64,000 nucleotides of DNA from Lentibacillus persicus (GCF_900112705.1 NZ_FOMR01000001.1:110935-174934), one strand, 5' to 3'; positions 1 to 9,036 are shown, counted from the stretch's first letter. Notes: generated from the letters alone by a model not told the origin. Program-made: numbers and translations.

Positions 1-50
1 TTCAGAAGACAAGCGGGACAGCAAACCATTTTACAGGTTTTAAAAAATGA

Positions 51-79
51 AGACAGCTGTTCCTCACGGCTGTCTTTTT
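51..79 (+). terminator. Intrinsic terminator of a gene left of the window
   Basis: A GACAGC/GCTGTC stem is followed by a run of T. It must end a transcript entering from before position 1, since no complete gene precedes it here. Confidence 0.7.
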
Positions 80-206
80 CTTAGGATGTAAAAGGCAATG
101 GTTTCAGAAATGCCAGTAATTTTTTATAAAGAGGGCATATTTTTTATGTAAAGGGGTATAGATGACTAAGAGCATATGCATGAAAAGCGGAAAGAGGTGT
201 CAGTGT

Positions 207-470
207 ATGGGTTATATTCTGCCGATAAACCATTATCAGTATTATGATTATCAACGCCGGACCATAAAGGAGAAACAGGATCCTATTCATATCGAAAAAC
301 CGTACAAAACGATCCTGAGGACGGAATATAATAATCAGCTTCGAAATCAAACCGCCACTGGTCAAAACAATAATACGGATTTAAAACTGACCAAACCTAA
401 ATCCCCCGCCGCTGAAAAAATGTATGCTGAACTGACAGGAAAAGGTCAACACTTCAGCACAACCGTATAA
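207..470 (+). CDS. Small hypothetical protein, 87 aa
   Basis: I do not recognise this protein beyond a general resemblance to short uncharacterised Bacillaceae proteins beginning MGYILP. The ATG at 207 is preferred over one at 162 because AGAGGTG lies just upstream of it. The product is hydrophilic, tyrosine-rich near the N-terminus (HYQYYDYQRR), and has no signal peptide or membrane segment. A Lys/Pro-rich linker precedes the C-terminal part (PAAEKMYAEL). It is a single gene flanked by hairpins at 51-79 and 508-540, so it is probably monocistronic. No function can be assigned. Confidence 0.6.
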   Translation: MGYILPINHYQYYDYQRRTIKEKQDPIHIEKPYKTILRTEYNNQLRNQTATGQNNNTDLKLTKPKSPAAEKMYAELTGKGQHFSTTV

Positions 471-507
471 ATTGCCAAGAAGGTCTTATGGCCTTTTAAG
501 ATAGATG

Positions 508-540
508 AAGGGAACTGTCGCATGATCGAACAGTTCCCTT
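508..540. terminator. Bidirectional terminator hairpin
   Basis: AAGGGAACTGT pairs perfectly with ACAGTTCCCTT across an 11-base loop. It lies between two convergent genes and is A-rich on one side and T-rich on the other, so it can serve both strands. Confidence 0.75.
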
Positions 541-586
541 TAATTTATGATCGATTTAAGTTGTCGGTCCGTCCGGCTGCCAATTG

Positions 587-1291
587 TCAGTCTTTTTGCT
601 CCGGTTTATAATGATAAAGCGCTATGAATAATTTTTGCTGATTTTCCTGCCATTCAGCATAAAACACATCTCGAACTGACTGGATGTTCTGGCGATGGAG
701 TTCTTCTTCCAGCCACGTCTGACTAAGGTTCGCTTCTTTCAGGTTGTCCCATACAATTTCCCCGTCACTGATTACCACTCTGCCAATTTTGACAGGCTTC
801 GGTGACACGTTTAGATCAGCGTTCGTTGGTGTTTGATATTCCGGTTTTCTAAGGACAGAGACGGTTCCATCCGCTTCAAGAATGGCATATTCAACCTCTT
901 CTACTGAAAAGACGTCTTTGGAACGGAGCATATGCTGCAATTCATCAATATCAAGCCGGTTTTGTTTCAGTTCATCGTAAACAATATGGCCCTTATGAAT
1001 AACCATTGATGGCCGGCCTTCCAATATATGGCGTGACCCTTTATATTTTTGGGTAATTAATTCAGTAATATAGAGCATTGTACCCCAGAGTGTAATCAGA
1101 AAAGCAATTTCCGGAATACCGGATTCTTTTTCAAATAATGCATTGCCGACAAGCTCACCTATAATGACTGCGGATATAAAGTCAAACGGGGTTAAAGACG
1201 AGATCTGGGTTTTGCCAAGAACCTTAACGAGCACGAATAAAGCAACAAAGCCAAAGACAGCATCCGCAAACATCAGCAAGTACTCATTCAA
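587..1291 (-). CDS. DUF421 / YetF-family membrane protein
   Basis: This belongs to the YetF/YrbG/YdfS family (DUF421): short N-terminal membrane helices followed by a cytosolic domain, of unknown biochemical function. The first about 75 residues hold two to three hydrophobic segments with the family block GKTQISSLTPFDF. A second conserved block begins ILEGRPSMVIHKG, the usual start of the soluble domain. An ATG-initiated reading extends to 1378, but AGGGAGG sits 8 nt before an in-frame TTG at 1291, which gives about 234 residues, the usual family length. A second DUF421 gene lies at 7255, so the two are paralogues. Confidence 0.85.
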   Translation of the reverse strand: MNEYLLMFADAVFGFVALFVLVKVLGKTQISSLTPFDFISAVIIGELVGNALFEKESGIPEIAFLITLWGTMLYITELITQKYKGSRHILEGRPSMVIHKGHIVYDELKQNRLDIDELQHMLRSKDVFSVEEVEYAILEADGTVSVLRKPEYQTPTNADLNVSPKPVKIGRVVISDGEIVWDNLKEANLSQTWLEEELHRQNIQSVRDVFYAEWQENQQKLFIALYHYKPEQKD

Positions 1292-1381
1292 GTCAATTGC
1301 CTCCCTTTCCATACTTTTCATAGCATAACCGCATGCGACATTTATCATGCAGAGGAAAAACAGGAGACAAAATTCCATAAA

Positions 1382-1419
1382 AAAAGGTATCCATTGTCAG
1401 CAGGGACAGGATACCTTTT
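1382..1419. terminator. Terminator between yjcF and the DUF421 gene
   Basis: An AAAAGGTATCC / GGATACCTTTT hairpin with a T run follows the yjcF stop on the minus strand. It would end the yjcH-yjcG-yjcF transcript. Confidence 0.75.
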
Positions 1420-1421
1420 CA

Positions 1422-1847
1422 TCAATTCAGTTGTTTTGTCATGGTAACGTGCGGAATGCCCGCATCGATAAACTCATCCGATATAACCTTATAGCCGAGT
1501 TTTTCATAAAAGTTAATTGCCGGTGTTTGGGCATTTAACTTGGCTTGATGATAGCCCTCATTCGTTATAATCTCTTCCATCGTTTTAATCATATCAGCGC
1601 CATACGACCTACCGCGCTGATCTTTCAACACACAAATTCGCTCAAGCTTGCCGTAACTGTCGACGAACCTGATCCGGGAAGCAGCAATTGGCTCACTCGC
1701 GTCATAGCCAATTAAATGAATAGCCTCATCATCAAATTCGTCAAGTTCGACTTCCGGTGGAACCTTTTGTTCATCAACAAACACAGTTGTTCGCACATCA
1801 AATGCCTGCTGTTTTTCTTCGGGTGTATTGACGAGACGAACAATCAT
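1422..1847 (-). CDS. yjcF: GNAT N-acetyltransferase, YjcF-like
   Basis: A 141-aa single-domain GNAT acetyltransferase. The acetyl-CoA-binding region carries an R-G-x-x-x-G/A-type loop (DQRGRSYGADMIK), followed by the strand with the family's C-terminal AINFYEKLGYKV motif. The N-terminus (VRTTVFVDEQKVP) matches the ElaA/YjcF-type subfamily. The acceptor substrate is unknown. The start codon overlaps the yjcG stop by 4 nt, so the two are translationally coupled. The same gene order yjcF-yjcG-yjcH is known in Bacillus subtilis. Confidence 0.85.
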   Translation of the reverse strand: MIVRLVNTPEEKQQAFDVRTTVFVDEQKVPPEVELDEFDDEAIHLIGYDASEPIAASRIRFVDSYGKLERICVLKDQRGRSYGADMIKTMEEIITNEGYHQAKLNAQTPAINFYEKLGYKVISDEFIDAGIPHVTMTKQLN

Positions 1848-2362
1848 ACGAGTTCCTTCCCGAAAACAAAGGATTCATATACAGTCCAAACCTCATTATC
1901 GAGCTGATAGACGAGATGGAAACGGTCAATTTTGTCTTCCAGTTGAATATCTTTCATGCTGAGGCTGCCATAGACATCCGAGTATTCATCTTGTGATAGT
2001 TTTTGTGCAATGGTGATGTGTGGTACAAACGAATACGTTTGATTTTTCGGGAATTTGCCTGATTGCATCGCATCAGCTAAATCGTGCAATTCCTGAATCG
2101 GTTCAACTTTTAAATAAATGGTATTGGTTACAGGTGCGAATGTGCGGACTTTGTTCACGTTTAGTGTGAAGGGGTCCGTGTCATTCGCAATATGTTTCAA
2201 TTCTGTAATCAGTTCATAAATCGTTTCATCATCTGCTTCAAATGCTTCCTTCAGGGTCACATGTGGCGGGATCAGGTCGTAATGCGGGTCATAGCGCATT
2301 CTGTAGGAATTAATTTCATCCTGAACCGGCTTTGACGGAAAAATCACGATTCCGTATTTCAT
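1844..2362 (-). CDS. yjcG: 2H phosphoesterase family protein YjcG
   Basis: A member of the 2',5'-RNA ligase/cyclic phosphodiesterase (2H) superfamily, about 172 aa, the YjcG length. Both catalytic H-x-T/S-x motifs are visible: PPHVTL near residue 40 and VPHITIA near residue 125. These predict hydrolysis or ligation of a cyclic or 2',5'-linked phosphoester; the physiological substrate is not known. GGAGG lies 7 nt before the second of two adjacent ATG codons, giving the start MKYGIVIFPSK as in the Bacillus homologue. It sits in the yjcHGF cluster and overlaps yjcF. Confidence 0.85.
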   Translation of the reverse strand: MKYGIVIFPSKPVQDEINSYRMRYDPHYDLIPPHVTLKEAFEADDETIYELITELKHIANDTDPFTLNVNKVRTFAPVTNTIYLKVEPIQELHDLADAMQSGKFPKNQTYSFVPHITIAQKLSQDEYSDVYGSLSMKDIQLEDKIDRFHLVYQLDNEVWTVYESFVFGKELV

Positions 2363-2467
2363 CATACAACCTCCTTTTTTTAGTGGTGCTATAACTGTTG
2401 GATTTCATGTATACCCTCAATTATAACAAAAAATGGATTGAATAGTGAAATAAAAAGTTAAAAGATT

Positions 2468-3181
2468 TTAAATTGGGTCGAATATACTGGTGAATGCTCT
2501 GGTTAAATCTTTCTGCCAATATTTCCATGTGTGATGACCGCTTTCGAGCTCGTGATAAATGTAATCTGCGCCTTTATTGTCCAACAGCTTATGCAAATGA
2601 CGGTTAGGTTCCAGGAAGTCTGAAACACCCCCATCTGTTGTCTCCACAGCGGTTTCTTCTGTTCCGATGGTATGATATATGGCAATCGAGTGAAGATTTT
2701 TAGCTTCACGGACAGCCTCGATAACCGTATCATTTACGTATGGCGACTGCATGATGACTTTCCCGAAAGTGTGCGGGTATTTTAAAGCTGTGATGAGAGC
2801 CAGCGTACCTGCCAGCGAGTCACCGACAAGCGTACGGGACTGGCCCATATGATACGTCGGGAACAAATCATCGAGCAAGGGGGCGGCCTCATGCACAAGA
2901 AATTTGCTGTAGGCGATGCGCTGTTCACCATCAGGATGATACTTTCGGCGCCGGTCATGCTTATCCTGGTACTGAATGCCCACTAAAATCGTATTGGAAA
3001 TCGTCGCGTTTTCATGGAGGCGGTCTGATAAGGTTGCAGCCCGCCCCAGCTGGTAATAGTCGTCGCCATCCTGCATAATACAAATCTGGTACTTATAGAG
3101 CGGTGAAAATGATTCCGGCTGATAAATTTTCAGTGTCATCGTTTCATTTAAATAGCTGCTGTTTAGCTGCTTTTCAAACAT
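2468..3181 (-). CDS. yjcH: Esterase-family alpha/beta hydrolase YjcH
   Basis: A 237-aa alpha/beta hydrolase of the putative esterase (esterase D / Fes-like) family. The nucleophile elbow reads GDSLAG around residue 118 and the catalytic His lies in ESGHHTWKYW near the C-terminus, as in enterobactin-esterase-like enzymes. There is no signal peptide, so it is cytosolic. A good ribosome site (AAAGGG) precedes the ATG. About 100 bp separates it from yjcG, with no terminator visible, so one transcript is likely. The substrate is unknown; siderophore or acyl ester hydrolysis is a family-level possibility only. Confidence 0.8.
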   Translation of the reverse strand: MFEKQLNSSYLNETMTLKIYQPESFSPLYKYQICIMQDGDDYYQLGRAATLSDRLHENATISNTILVGIQYQDKHDRRRKYHPDGEQRIAYSKFLVHEAAPLLDDLFPTYHMGQSRTLVGDSLAGTLALITALKYPHTFGKVIMQSPYVNDTVIEAVREAKNLHSIAIYHTIGTEETAVETTDGGVSDFLEPNRHLHKLLDNKGADYIYHELESGHHTWKYWQKDLTRAFTSIFDPI

Positions 3182-3239
3182 CGTCCCTTTGCGTCCGATT
3201 GTTTACACCTCATTTTCAAAAATTTATTATATTCATTTG

Positions 3240-5069
3240 CTATGCACGCTTTTTCAACTGTTCCTTGTATAAATTATAATACTTTCCGTGCTGGTGTATT
3301 AACGATTCATGCGATCCCTGTTCGATGATTTCGCCATTTTCCAGCATGATAATATTATCCGCTTCCTGGATTGTGTTGAGGCGATGGGCAATTACAAAAC
3401 TTGTTCGGCCTTGCATAAGCCGCTTAAGCGCATCTTGAATCTGCAATTCCGTGACGGTATCGATGTTACTTGTCGCTTCATCCAAAACAAGAATGGAAGG
3501 ATCTGCGAGAATCGCGCGTGCAATCGTGATCAGTTGTTTCTGTCCTTGACTGATGCCGCTGCCTTCCTGGTCAAGAACGGTGTTATACCCGCTGGGCAGC
3601 CGGTCGATAAACGAATGGGCGTTAGCATTTTTCGCGGCTTCGACAACCTCTTCATCTGTTGCATCAAGCCTGCCGTACCGTATATTTTCTTTGATCGTAG
3701 CATGGAACAGAAAGGCGTCCTGCAGTACAAACGCCATCTGTTTGCGGAGACTGTCCCGGGTTATAGATTTTAAATCGATGCCATCAAGAGTGATTGAGCC
3801 GCTGTCGTAATTGTAAAAACGTGAAATTAAATTGATGATCGTCGTTTTGCCTGCGCCGGTGTGACCGACAAACGCCACCGTCTGCCCCGGTTCTGTTGTA
3901 AAGTTGATATTTTTCAATATAGGTGTGTTTTCATAGGCAAATGAGACACTGTTAAAATCAACACGGCCATCTGTCGTTGTTATCGCGCGCGCATCTTTTT
4001 CATCCGTTTCTTCCTGTTCCTGATCAATAATGTTAAATACACGCTCAGCACCCGCCACAGCCGAAAGCAGAATATTGAACTGGTTTGACAACTCATTGAG
4101 CGGGCGGGTAAATTGCCGTGCATACTCGGTGAAAATGACGATGACACCGACTGTAATAACCCCTTGGATTGCAAGGATACCGCCGGCAAGTCCGATCAGA
4201 CCAAAACTTAAAAAGTTCAGCATGTTCATGACTTTTGGAATAAAACCGGCAAACGTTTGCGCCCAGAATCCTGCGTGCTGAAGGTTCGCATTATGCTCGC
4301 GGAACTCTGAAATAACCCGTTTCTCCTGTGAAAACGTTTTGATAACGTGCTGGCCTGAGACCGTTTCTTCGACATAACCATTCAGATTGCCGAGGTGTTG
4401 CTGCTGCAATTTGTACAGCGGCCCGGTGCGATGTGTGATCCAGCGAATTGCCATAAACATCACTGGCACAATCCCCATCGTAATCAGGGTCAGTAATGGA
4501 CTGAGAACAAGCATGACAACGACTGTGCCGGTTAAGGTCAGGATACTTGTGAAAATTTGGATAACCGACTGGTTCAGGGTGTTGTTAATGTTGTCAATAT
4601 CGTTGGTGATCCGGCTCATCAACTCACCATGCTGCCGTTTATCGAAAAATGCAATCGGCAGTCTGTGGAATTGGCGAAACAGATCTTCTCTTAATGAGTA
4701 GACCGTATTTTGGGCAATGCCGATCATCCAATAGTTCTGGAAAAAAACAGCCAATGAATGCAGCACATAAATAACCAAAAGCCATATGAGCAGCATGCCA
4801 AGCCCGGATGGCTCCTGGGTCACGATAAAATCATCGATTGCCATACCAACCATGAATGGACCGGCCAGACTCATGGCTGAACTGAGAACAACCATGAGAA
4901 TGACAAGAAGCAGCATCCCTTTTTCACGTGCCAAATAGGACCAAATGCGTTTCACTGTACCTGCTGTGTTGCGGGCACGATCGGTCTTATTTTCTTCCTG
5001 CTTGTTGCGGAGCTCGTCGATTGGTATCCTGTCGTATTGAAAAGGGGTTTTAACGTGTCTGGTCTGCAT
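3240..5069 (-). CDS. Heterodimeric ABC exporter subunit, catalytic-site half
   Basis: A 609-aa fused exporter half-transporter: six-helix membrane domain (about residues 45-330) and C-terminal nucleotide-binding domain. Walker A is GHTGAGKTT and Walker B ends LVLDEATSNID with the catalytic Glu present. The signature is atypical (GSGISQGQKQ rather than LSGGQ). The partner gene at 5050-6789 has the complementary defects, as in asymmetric exporters such as BmrCD or LmrCD. The ATG at 5069 is preferred because AAAGGAG lies 7 nt upstream; a longer reading to 5102 lacks a ribosome site. It overlaps the partner gene by 20 nt. Export of drugs or lipids is a family inference. Confidence 0.85.
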   Translation of the reverse strand: MQTRHVKTPFQYDRIPIDELRNKQEENKTDRARNTAGTVKRIWSYLAREKGMLLLVILMVVLSSAMSLAGPFMVGMAIDDFIVTQEPSGLGMLLIWLLVIYVLHSLAVFFQNYWMIGIAQNTVYSLREDLFRQFHRLPIAFFDKRQHGELMSRITNDIDNINNTLNQSVIQIFTSILTLTGTVVVMLVLSPLLTLITMGIVPVMFMAIRWITHRTGPLYKLQQQHLGNLNGYVEETVSGQHVIKTFSQEKRVISEFREHNANLQHAGFWAQTFAGFIPKVMNMLNFLSFGLIGLAGGILAIQGVITVGVIVIFTEYARQFTRPLNELSNQFNILLSAVAGAERVFNIIDQEQEETDEKDARAITTTDGRVDFNSVSFAYENTPILKNINFTTEPGQTVAFVGHTGAGKTTIINLISRFYNYDSGSITLDGIDLKSITRDSLRKQMAFVLQDAFLFHATIKENIRYGRLDATDEEVVEAAKNANAHSFIDRLPSGYNTVLDQEGSGISQGQKQLITIARAILADPSILVLDEATSNIDTVTELQIQDALKRLMQGRTSFVIAHRLNTIQEADNIIMLENGEIIEQGSHESLIHQHGKYYNLYKEQLKKRA

Positions 5070-6789
5070 AGGTGTACTCCTTTCCGAACTGTGATGCGAC
5101 AATCTCCTTGTAAAGATCAGATTCTTCTACAAGCATATCGTGTGATCCAATCGCAAGCGTCCGGCCATAGTTAAGCAGTAAAATTCGATCGGCGCTTATA
5201 GCAGTCGCAATTTTTTGCGTAATAATCAACGTTGTACAATTATATTGATGGATTGCTTCAAGCAGCTTTGCCTCAGTAGCGAGATCCAGTGCACTCGTGC
5301 TGTCATCAAGCATTAAAATTTTGGGCTTGCGGATTAAAGCTCGGGCAATTGAAATCCGCTGCTTCTGCCCGCCTGATAGGTTAACCCCTTTCTGACCGAT
5401 TTTTGTTTCATAGCCATCCGGGAGATTCATGATCGTATCATGTATTTGGGCGTCTTTAGCTGCTTGAATGATTTCTTCTTTTGAAGCATTCGCTTTCCCC
5501 CAGGCGATGTTATCGGTGACAGATCCGGTGAATAGAAGCGGATTTTGCGGCACATAGCCTATGCCTTGTCTTAGGTTCTCCAATTTGTAATACTGAATCG
5601 GCGCCTCATCAATATAGACTGTGCCTTCATATGTATCATATAACCGCGGAATCAGCTGAAATAAAGACGTTTTGCCGGAACCGGTCGCGCCCATCACGGC
5701 CAATTTTTCACCGGGCTGAACGGTAAACGAGATGGATTCCAGCGCTTTGCCAGGCATCATAGGGTAACTGAATGAGACATTTTCAAACGTGATTTTTCCC
5801 TTCCGGACACGTGCGTGATCCCGGGCATCTTTGTTATCAGTCAGATCAGATTTCACATGCAGGACGTCTTCAAGCCGTTCGGCCGATGCTTTTGCCCGGG
5901 AGAAACCCATGATAATGAATGTAAACATCGAAATCGCCATGGACACGCGCATGGCGTAATTGACAATCGCCACCACATCACCGGTATTCGTTTCACCGGC
6001 AACCGACAACGTATTACCGTACCAAATAATGAAAATAAGACTAACGTTCATGACAAACAATAGTATCGGCATGGATGCTTCGATAAACCGAAACGTCTTA
6101 CGCATCGTATTGGCCAGTGCTTCATTCGCATCCATAAAGCGCCTTTCTTCATGATCCCGCCTTAAAAAAGCTTTAATCAGCCGCATGCCTGCAAGGTTTT
6201 CCTGCATAACCTGGTTGACGTTATCAACATAGTGCTGGACCCGGTCGAACAGTCGGGTCGCCACTTTCAACACCCACAGAATGAAACCGACAAGCAGCGG
6301 CACCGTTACGAGAAATATAAGTGCCAGTCTGGGACTGACGATAAATGACATGATAACACCGCCGACAGCAATGAGCGGGGCCTTCGCCATAATTCTCAGT
6401 GCCATGAATATCGTGTTCTGCAGCTGCCGGACATCGTTGGAAAAGCGGGTGACAAGTCCTGACGCCGGAAATCGGTTTAAATTTGCAAACGAGAAATCCT
6501 GAATTTTATTAAACAGTTCTTTACGCATATCATAGGCAAACCCGAGGCCGGTATGGGCAGCATAAAAGGAGTTGACAATCCCTGCTATAAAAGCAACAAA
6601 TGCCATTGCGATCATAATACCGCCCCACATGATGATGTTGTCCATATCCTGATTGGCAACGCCGTCATTAATCATTTTTCCGAGGAAAAACGGCAGCAGC
6701 AGTTCGACCATCAGTTCTATTAATGTTAGCGTATACGCTAGCGTGATGGGGATTTTATAGGGTTTTAAAAACGATAAAACATGCTTCAA
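5050..6789 (-). CDS. Heterodimeric ABC exporter subunit, degenerate-site half
   Basis: A 579-aa half-transporter with an N-terminal six-helix exporter fold and a C-terminal ATPase. Walker A (GATGSGKTS) and signature (NLSGGQKQR) are canonical, but the residue after Walker B is Asp (MLDDSTSALD) instead of the catalytic Glu. That is the hallmark of the degenerate-site partner in heterodimeric ABC exporters such as YheI/BmrC. It is first in a two-gene operon and its 3' end overlaps the second subunit. The long A/T-rich region 6790-7254 upstream should contain its promoter, but I could not identify it. Confidence 0.87.
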   Translation of the reverse strand: MKHVLSFLKPYKIPITLAYTLTLIELMVELLLPFFLGKMINDGVANQDMDNIIMWGGIMIAMAFVAFIAGIVNSFYAAHTGLGFAYDMRKELFNKIQDFSFANLNRFPASGLVTRFSNDVRQLQNTIFMALRIMAKAPLIAVGGVIMSFIVSPRLALIFLVTVPLLVGFILWVLKVATRLFDRVQHYVDNVNQVMQENLAGMRLIKAFLRRDHEERRFMDANEALANTMRKTFRFIEASMPILLFVMNVSLIFIIWYGNTLSVAGETNTGDVVAIVNYAMRVSMAISMFTFIIMGFSRAKASAERLEDVLHVKSDLTDNKDARDHARVRKGKITFENVSFSYPMMPGKALESISFTVQPGEKLAVMGATGSGKTSLFQLIPRLYDTYEGTVYIDEAPIQYYKLENLRQGIGYVPQNPLLFTGSVTDNIAWGKANASKEEIIQAAKDAQIHDTIMNLPDGYETKIGQKGVNLSGGQKQRISIARALIRKPKILMLDDSTSALDLATEAKLLEAIHQYNCTTLIITQKIATAISADRILLLNYGRTLAIGSHDMLVEESDLYKEIVASQFGKEYTYADQTR

Positions 6790-6971
6790 GCCGGTGACCT
6801 CCGATGTTTATTTACAACGTTATAAATTAAACGTCGACATACGCTCCAAAATGAGTGAATGCCGAATTTTAAAAATTTCCTTCTATTATTATAAAGGCAA
6901 CTAACGGATTAGCCAATGCATTTACTTCGGAAACAGAAATAATTGCCGGATGGCTCTGCGAATGTGACGTT

Positions 6972-7048
6972 TTGAGCCAAAAATTTGTGAACTTGAGCCG
7001 ATTGTGTGACATCTTGAGCCGATTGTGTGACCATTTCAGCCAAATACC
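6972..7048. repeat. 21-bp degenerate tandem array A
   Basis: Units begin with TTGAGCC (or TTCAGCC) at 6972, 6993, 7014 and 7035, exactly 21 bp apart. Units two and three are nearly identical and the outer ones diverged. The array lies in the 465-bp space between the divergent ABC exporter operon and a DUF421 gene. Read in one forward frame it gives heptads such as LSRLCDI, but there is no start codon or ribosome site. Confidence 0.85.
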
Positions 7049-7074
7049 GGGACACCACTTATAAAGTGAATCTT

Positions 7075-7195
7075 CAATCAGTGGAGGATCTCCCCACTGA
7101 TTGTTAGATGAACGAATCGGACATTTACTGGCAGTTGAACCCCACCTTATCACCATCGTATACTCGACCATTTGAGATGGGGTCATACTGCCAGT
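7075..7195. repeat. Two adjacent inverted repeats in the space before the DUF421 gene
   Basis: The first is a perfect 10-bp stem (CAATCAGTGG, 7075-7084, with 7094-7103) around a 9-base loop. The second spans 7127-7195: ACTGGCAGT pairs with ACTGCCAGT, and inside that ACCCCA pairs with TGGGGT after a symmetric 3-nt internal loop. Neither has a T run. They could be a structured leader for the gene at 7255 or the remnant of a palindromic mobile repeat. I do not recognise a known RNA family. Confidence 0.6.
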
Positions 7196-7254
7196 TACAT
7201 GTGGGATAAATCCGATCAACAAGGAAGATACTATGGATAAAGTGAGGGGTTCTC

Positions 7255-7935
7255 ATGCTGCTTTTCATAGGGAAAACACTTCTTTTATATTTTATTACGA
7301 TTACCATTATTCGCCTCATGGGGAAGTCGGCATTTGCGCAGTTAACAGCACACGATTTGGCGGGGATCTTTTTTGTCATTACGCTTGCTTCGGGGCCAAT
7401 CATTACAGACGACGTTGTCCGGACAGTGGCCGGTCTCGCTGTTGTTGTGTTGGCGCATATCGGCTTCTCGCGAATGATGCTTATTAATCGGTTAAGAAAA
7501 ATGTTTATTGGTGAGCCGACGATTGTTATTAAGCACGGAAAAATTGTCAGAAAGAATTTAAAGCGAACGCATTTTACACTTTCCGAACTGTTATCTGAAG
7601 TGAGGGAGAAAGGGTATCCGGATATTTCGTCAATTGATTATGCTATCATTGAACCGAATGGCGGTATTGGTGTTGTGCCATCACAGGTACACGCTCCGGT
7701 AACACCTGAGCAGTTGCAAATAGACACATCTTACGCAGGGATACCTGTCGCAGTCATTATTGAGGGGAAAATAATGCAGCAGAATCTTAAACTTATAAAT
7801 AAAGATGAGGGATGGCTGAAACGAAAGTTAGGTGAAGCCGGGTGCCCTGATCAAAACAGAATTTTTTATGCCGCTGTACGCGAGCGTGATTATTCGCTGA
7901 TTATCGATACAGGCGAGGGGAGCATTCAAGATTGA
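7255..7935 (+). CDS. DUF421 / YetF-family membrane protein, second copy
   Basis: A 226-aa DUF421 protein. N-terminal hydrophobic helices carry the conserved RLMGKSAFAQLTAHDL block, followed by the cytosolic YetF domain starting with MFIGEPTIVIKHGKI. It is of normal family length. AGTGAGGGG precedes the ATG at 7255. It is a paralogue of the minus-strand gene at 587-1291 with clearly different sequence. It stands alone and is followed closely by the tRNA-Val promoter. The biochemical role of the family is unknown. Confidence 0.87.
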   Translation: MLLFIGKTLLLYFITITIIRLMGKSAFAQLTAHDLAGIFFVITLASGPIITDDVVRTVAGLAVVVLAHIGFSRMMLINRLRKMFIGEPTIVIKHGKIVRKNLKRTHFTLSELLSEVREKGYPDISSIDYAIIEPNGGIGVVPSQVHAPVTPEQLQIDTSYAGIPVAVIIEGKIMQQNLKLINKDEGWLKRKLGEAGCPDQNRIFYAAVRERDYSLIIDTGEGSIQD

Positions 7936-7962
7936 GTGTTGCCCTCTTATAAAAAAAATCTA

Positions 7963-7991
7963 TTGACATAACGCGTAAAATTTTATATAGT
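7963..7991 (+). promoter_or_regulatory. SigA-type promoter for tRNA-Val
   Basis: A perfect -35 (TTGACA, 7963-7968) and a TATAGT -10 (7986-7991) are separated by 17 bp, about 30 bp upstream of the tRNA 5' end. Confidence 0.85.
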
Positions 7992-8023
7992 AATACTTGT
8001 CGAAAAAACATCTATAACTATAC

Positions 8024-8096
8024 GATTCCGTAGCTCAGCTGGGAGAGCGCATGCTTGACAGGCATGAGGTCAGTGGTTCGAGCCCACTCGGAATCA
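8024..8096 (+). tRNA. tRNA-Val (anticodon GAC)
   Basis: A 73-nt cloverleaf: acceptor GATTCCG/CGGAATC, D arm GCTC/GAGC, anticodon stem CATGC/GCATG with loop TTGACAG (anticodon GAC), and T arm AGTGG/CCACT with TTCGAGC. The discriminator base is A and no 3' CCA is encoded. The sequence matches the Bacillus tRNA-Val(GAC) pattern. It is a single tRNA gene with its own promoter and terminator. Confidence 0.97.
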
Positions 8097-8098
8097 TT

Positions 8099-8136
8099 AA
8101 AAAAATGGCACCATGTTAAATGGTGTCATTTTTTTG
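8099..8136 (+). terminator. Intrinsic terminator of tRNA-Val
   Basis: An AATGGCACCAT / ATGGTGTCATT stem with a 5-base loop is followed by seven T residues. It begins immediately after the tRNA. Confidence 0.88.
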
Positions 8137-8151
8137 CGTTGACCTCAAATT

Positions 8152-9036
8152 TTAAGTGACTGCACTGTATCGGTGATTAATGATTGCATAGATTACCTTT
8201 TTGGCGATACCTTTCATTTGCGAAGTTTCCCTGTATTGGACATAAACTTTGTTCGGGATATTGTCAATTTCAGTTATTTTTCTTACGGCTATCTCCGGTT
8301 TGCAGTAGTTATCGATTCCCAATCGAGGTATAATGCCAATGCCTATACCGTCCTCAACCGCTTTGAGGAGCATCTCGTTATTATCAACATCGACCCGTGT
8401 GATATTTTTGGCTCCGAGCAGTTGTTTATCAATCATACGCCATAACGTCGAATTGCGTTTATAGCTTAGCACTGTTTCGCCCTTCAAATCGCTTGTGGAA
8501 AGTATGTGTTTATTGCTTAGCCTGTGATCGCTTGGGAGGACGCATACAAGATTATTGTCAAACAGATATTCCGATGTGATATCAGGCGTGTTAGTCAGGA
8601 TTTCACGTGTGAAAATTAAATCGATTTCGCCGGCCAGGGCTCTTTCATTCAGACTGACAGAGTCGTGGCCTTCAATTATTTGAATGTCGATATCTTTGAC
8701 CGCTTGGATTGTTTTTAATACCTCAGTAATAAATGAATACGAATACCCCGGTGTGAACCCGATTTTTATACTTGGGTTTTTGAGCATTTTTGGGATTTCT
8801 CTTGAATAATCCATATAGCTTAAAATATTGTGCGCGTAATCCGTAAAGAGTTCGCCTTCCCTCGTGAGAATGATTTCATGGCCATTGCGCTCAAAAAGGC
8901 TGCAATCGAGAATTTCCTCTAATGTTTTTATACGTGAAGTGATTGTCGGCTGCGTGACTTCCAACATAATCGCAGCTTTGGAATAACTTTTGTATTGGGC
9001 GACAGTTAAAAAGGTTACTAACTGACTTTCATTCAT
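8152..9036 (-). CDS. LysR-family transcriptional regulator
   Basis: A 294-aa LysR-type regulator of normal length. The N-terminal winged helix-turn-helix spans about residues 1-60 (YSKAAIMLEVTQPTIT being the recognition region). The remainder is the periplasmic-binding-protein-like effector domain (CVLPSDHRLS). It is divergent from the aromatic dioxygenase operon starting at 9380, the classic arrangement for a LysR activator responding to a pathway intermediate. An 8-bp inverted repeat at 9129-9148 in the shared spacer is a candidate binding site. The effector is unknown. Confidence 0.87.
   Translation of the reverse strand: MNESQLVTFLTVAQYKSYSKAAIMLEVTQPTITSRIKTLEEILDCSLFERNGHEIILTREGELFTDYAHNILSYMDYSREIPKMLKNPSIKIGFTPGYSYSFITEVLKTIQAVKDIDIQIIEGHDSVSLNERALAGEIDLIFTREILTNTPDITSEYLFDNNLVCVLPSDHRLSNKHILSTSDLKGETVLSYKRNSTLWRMIDKQLLGAKNITRVDVDNNEMLLKAVEDGIGIGIIPRLGIDNYCKPEIAVRKITEIDNIPNKVYVQYRETSQMKGIAKKVIYAIINHRYSAVT

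Noticed and set aside
6869..7222. Minus-strand frame of 117 codons upstream of the ABC exporter
   Set aside because: Runs through array A and the hairpins; LKxSHNR repeats mirror the 21-bp units and no start signal is visible.
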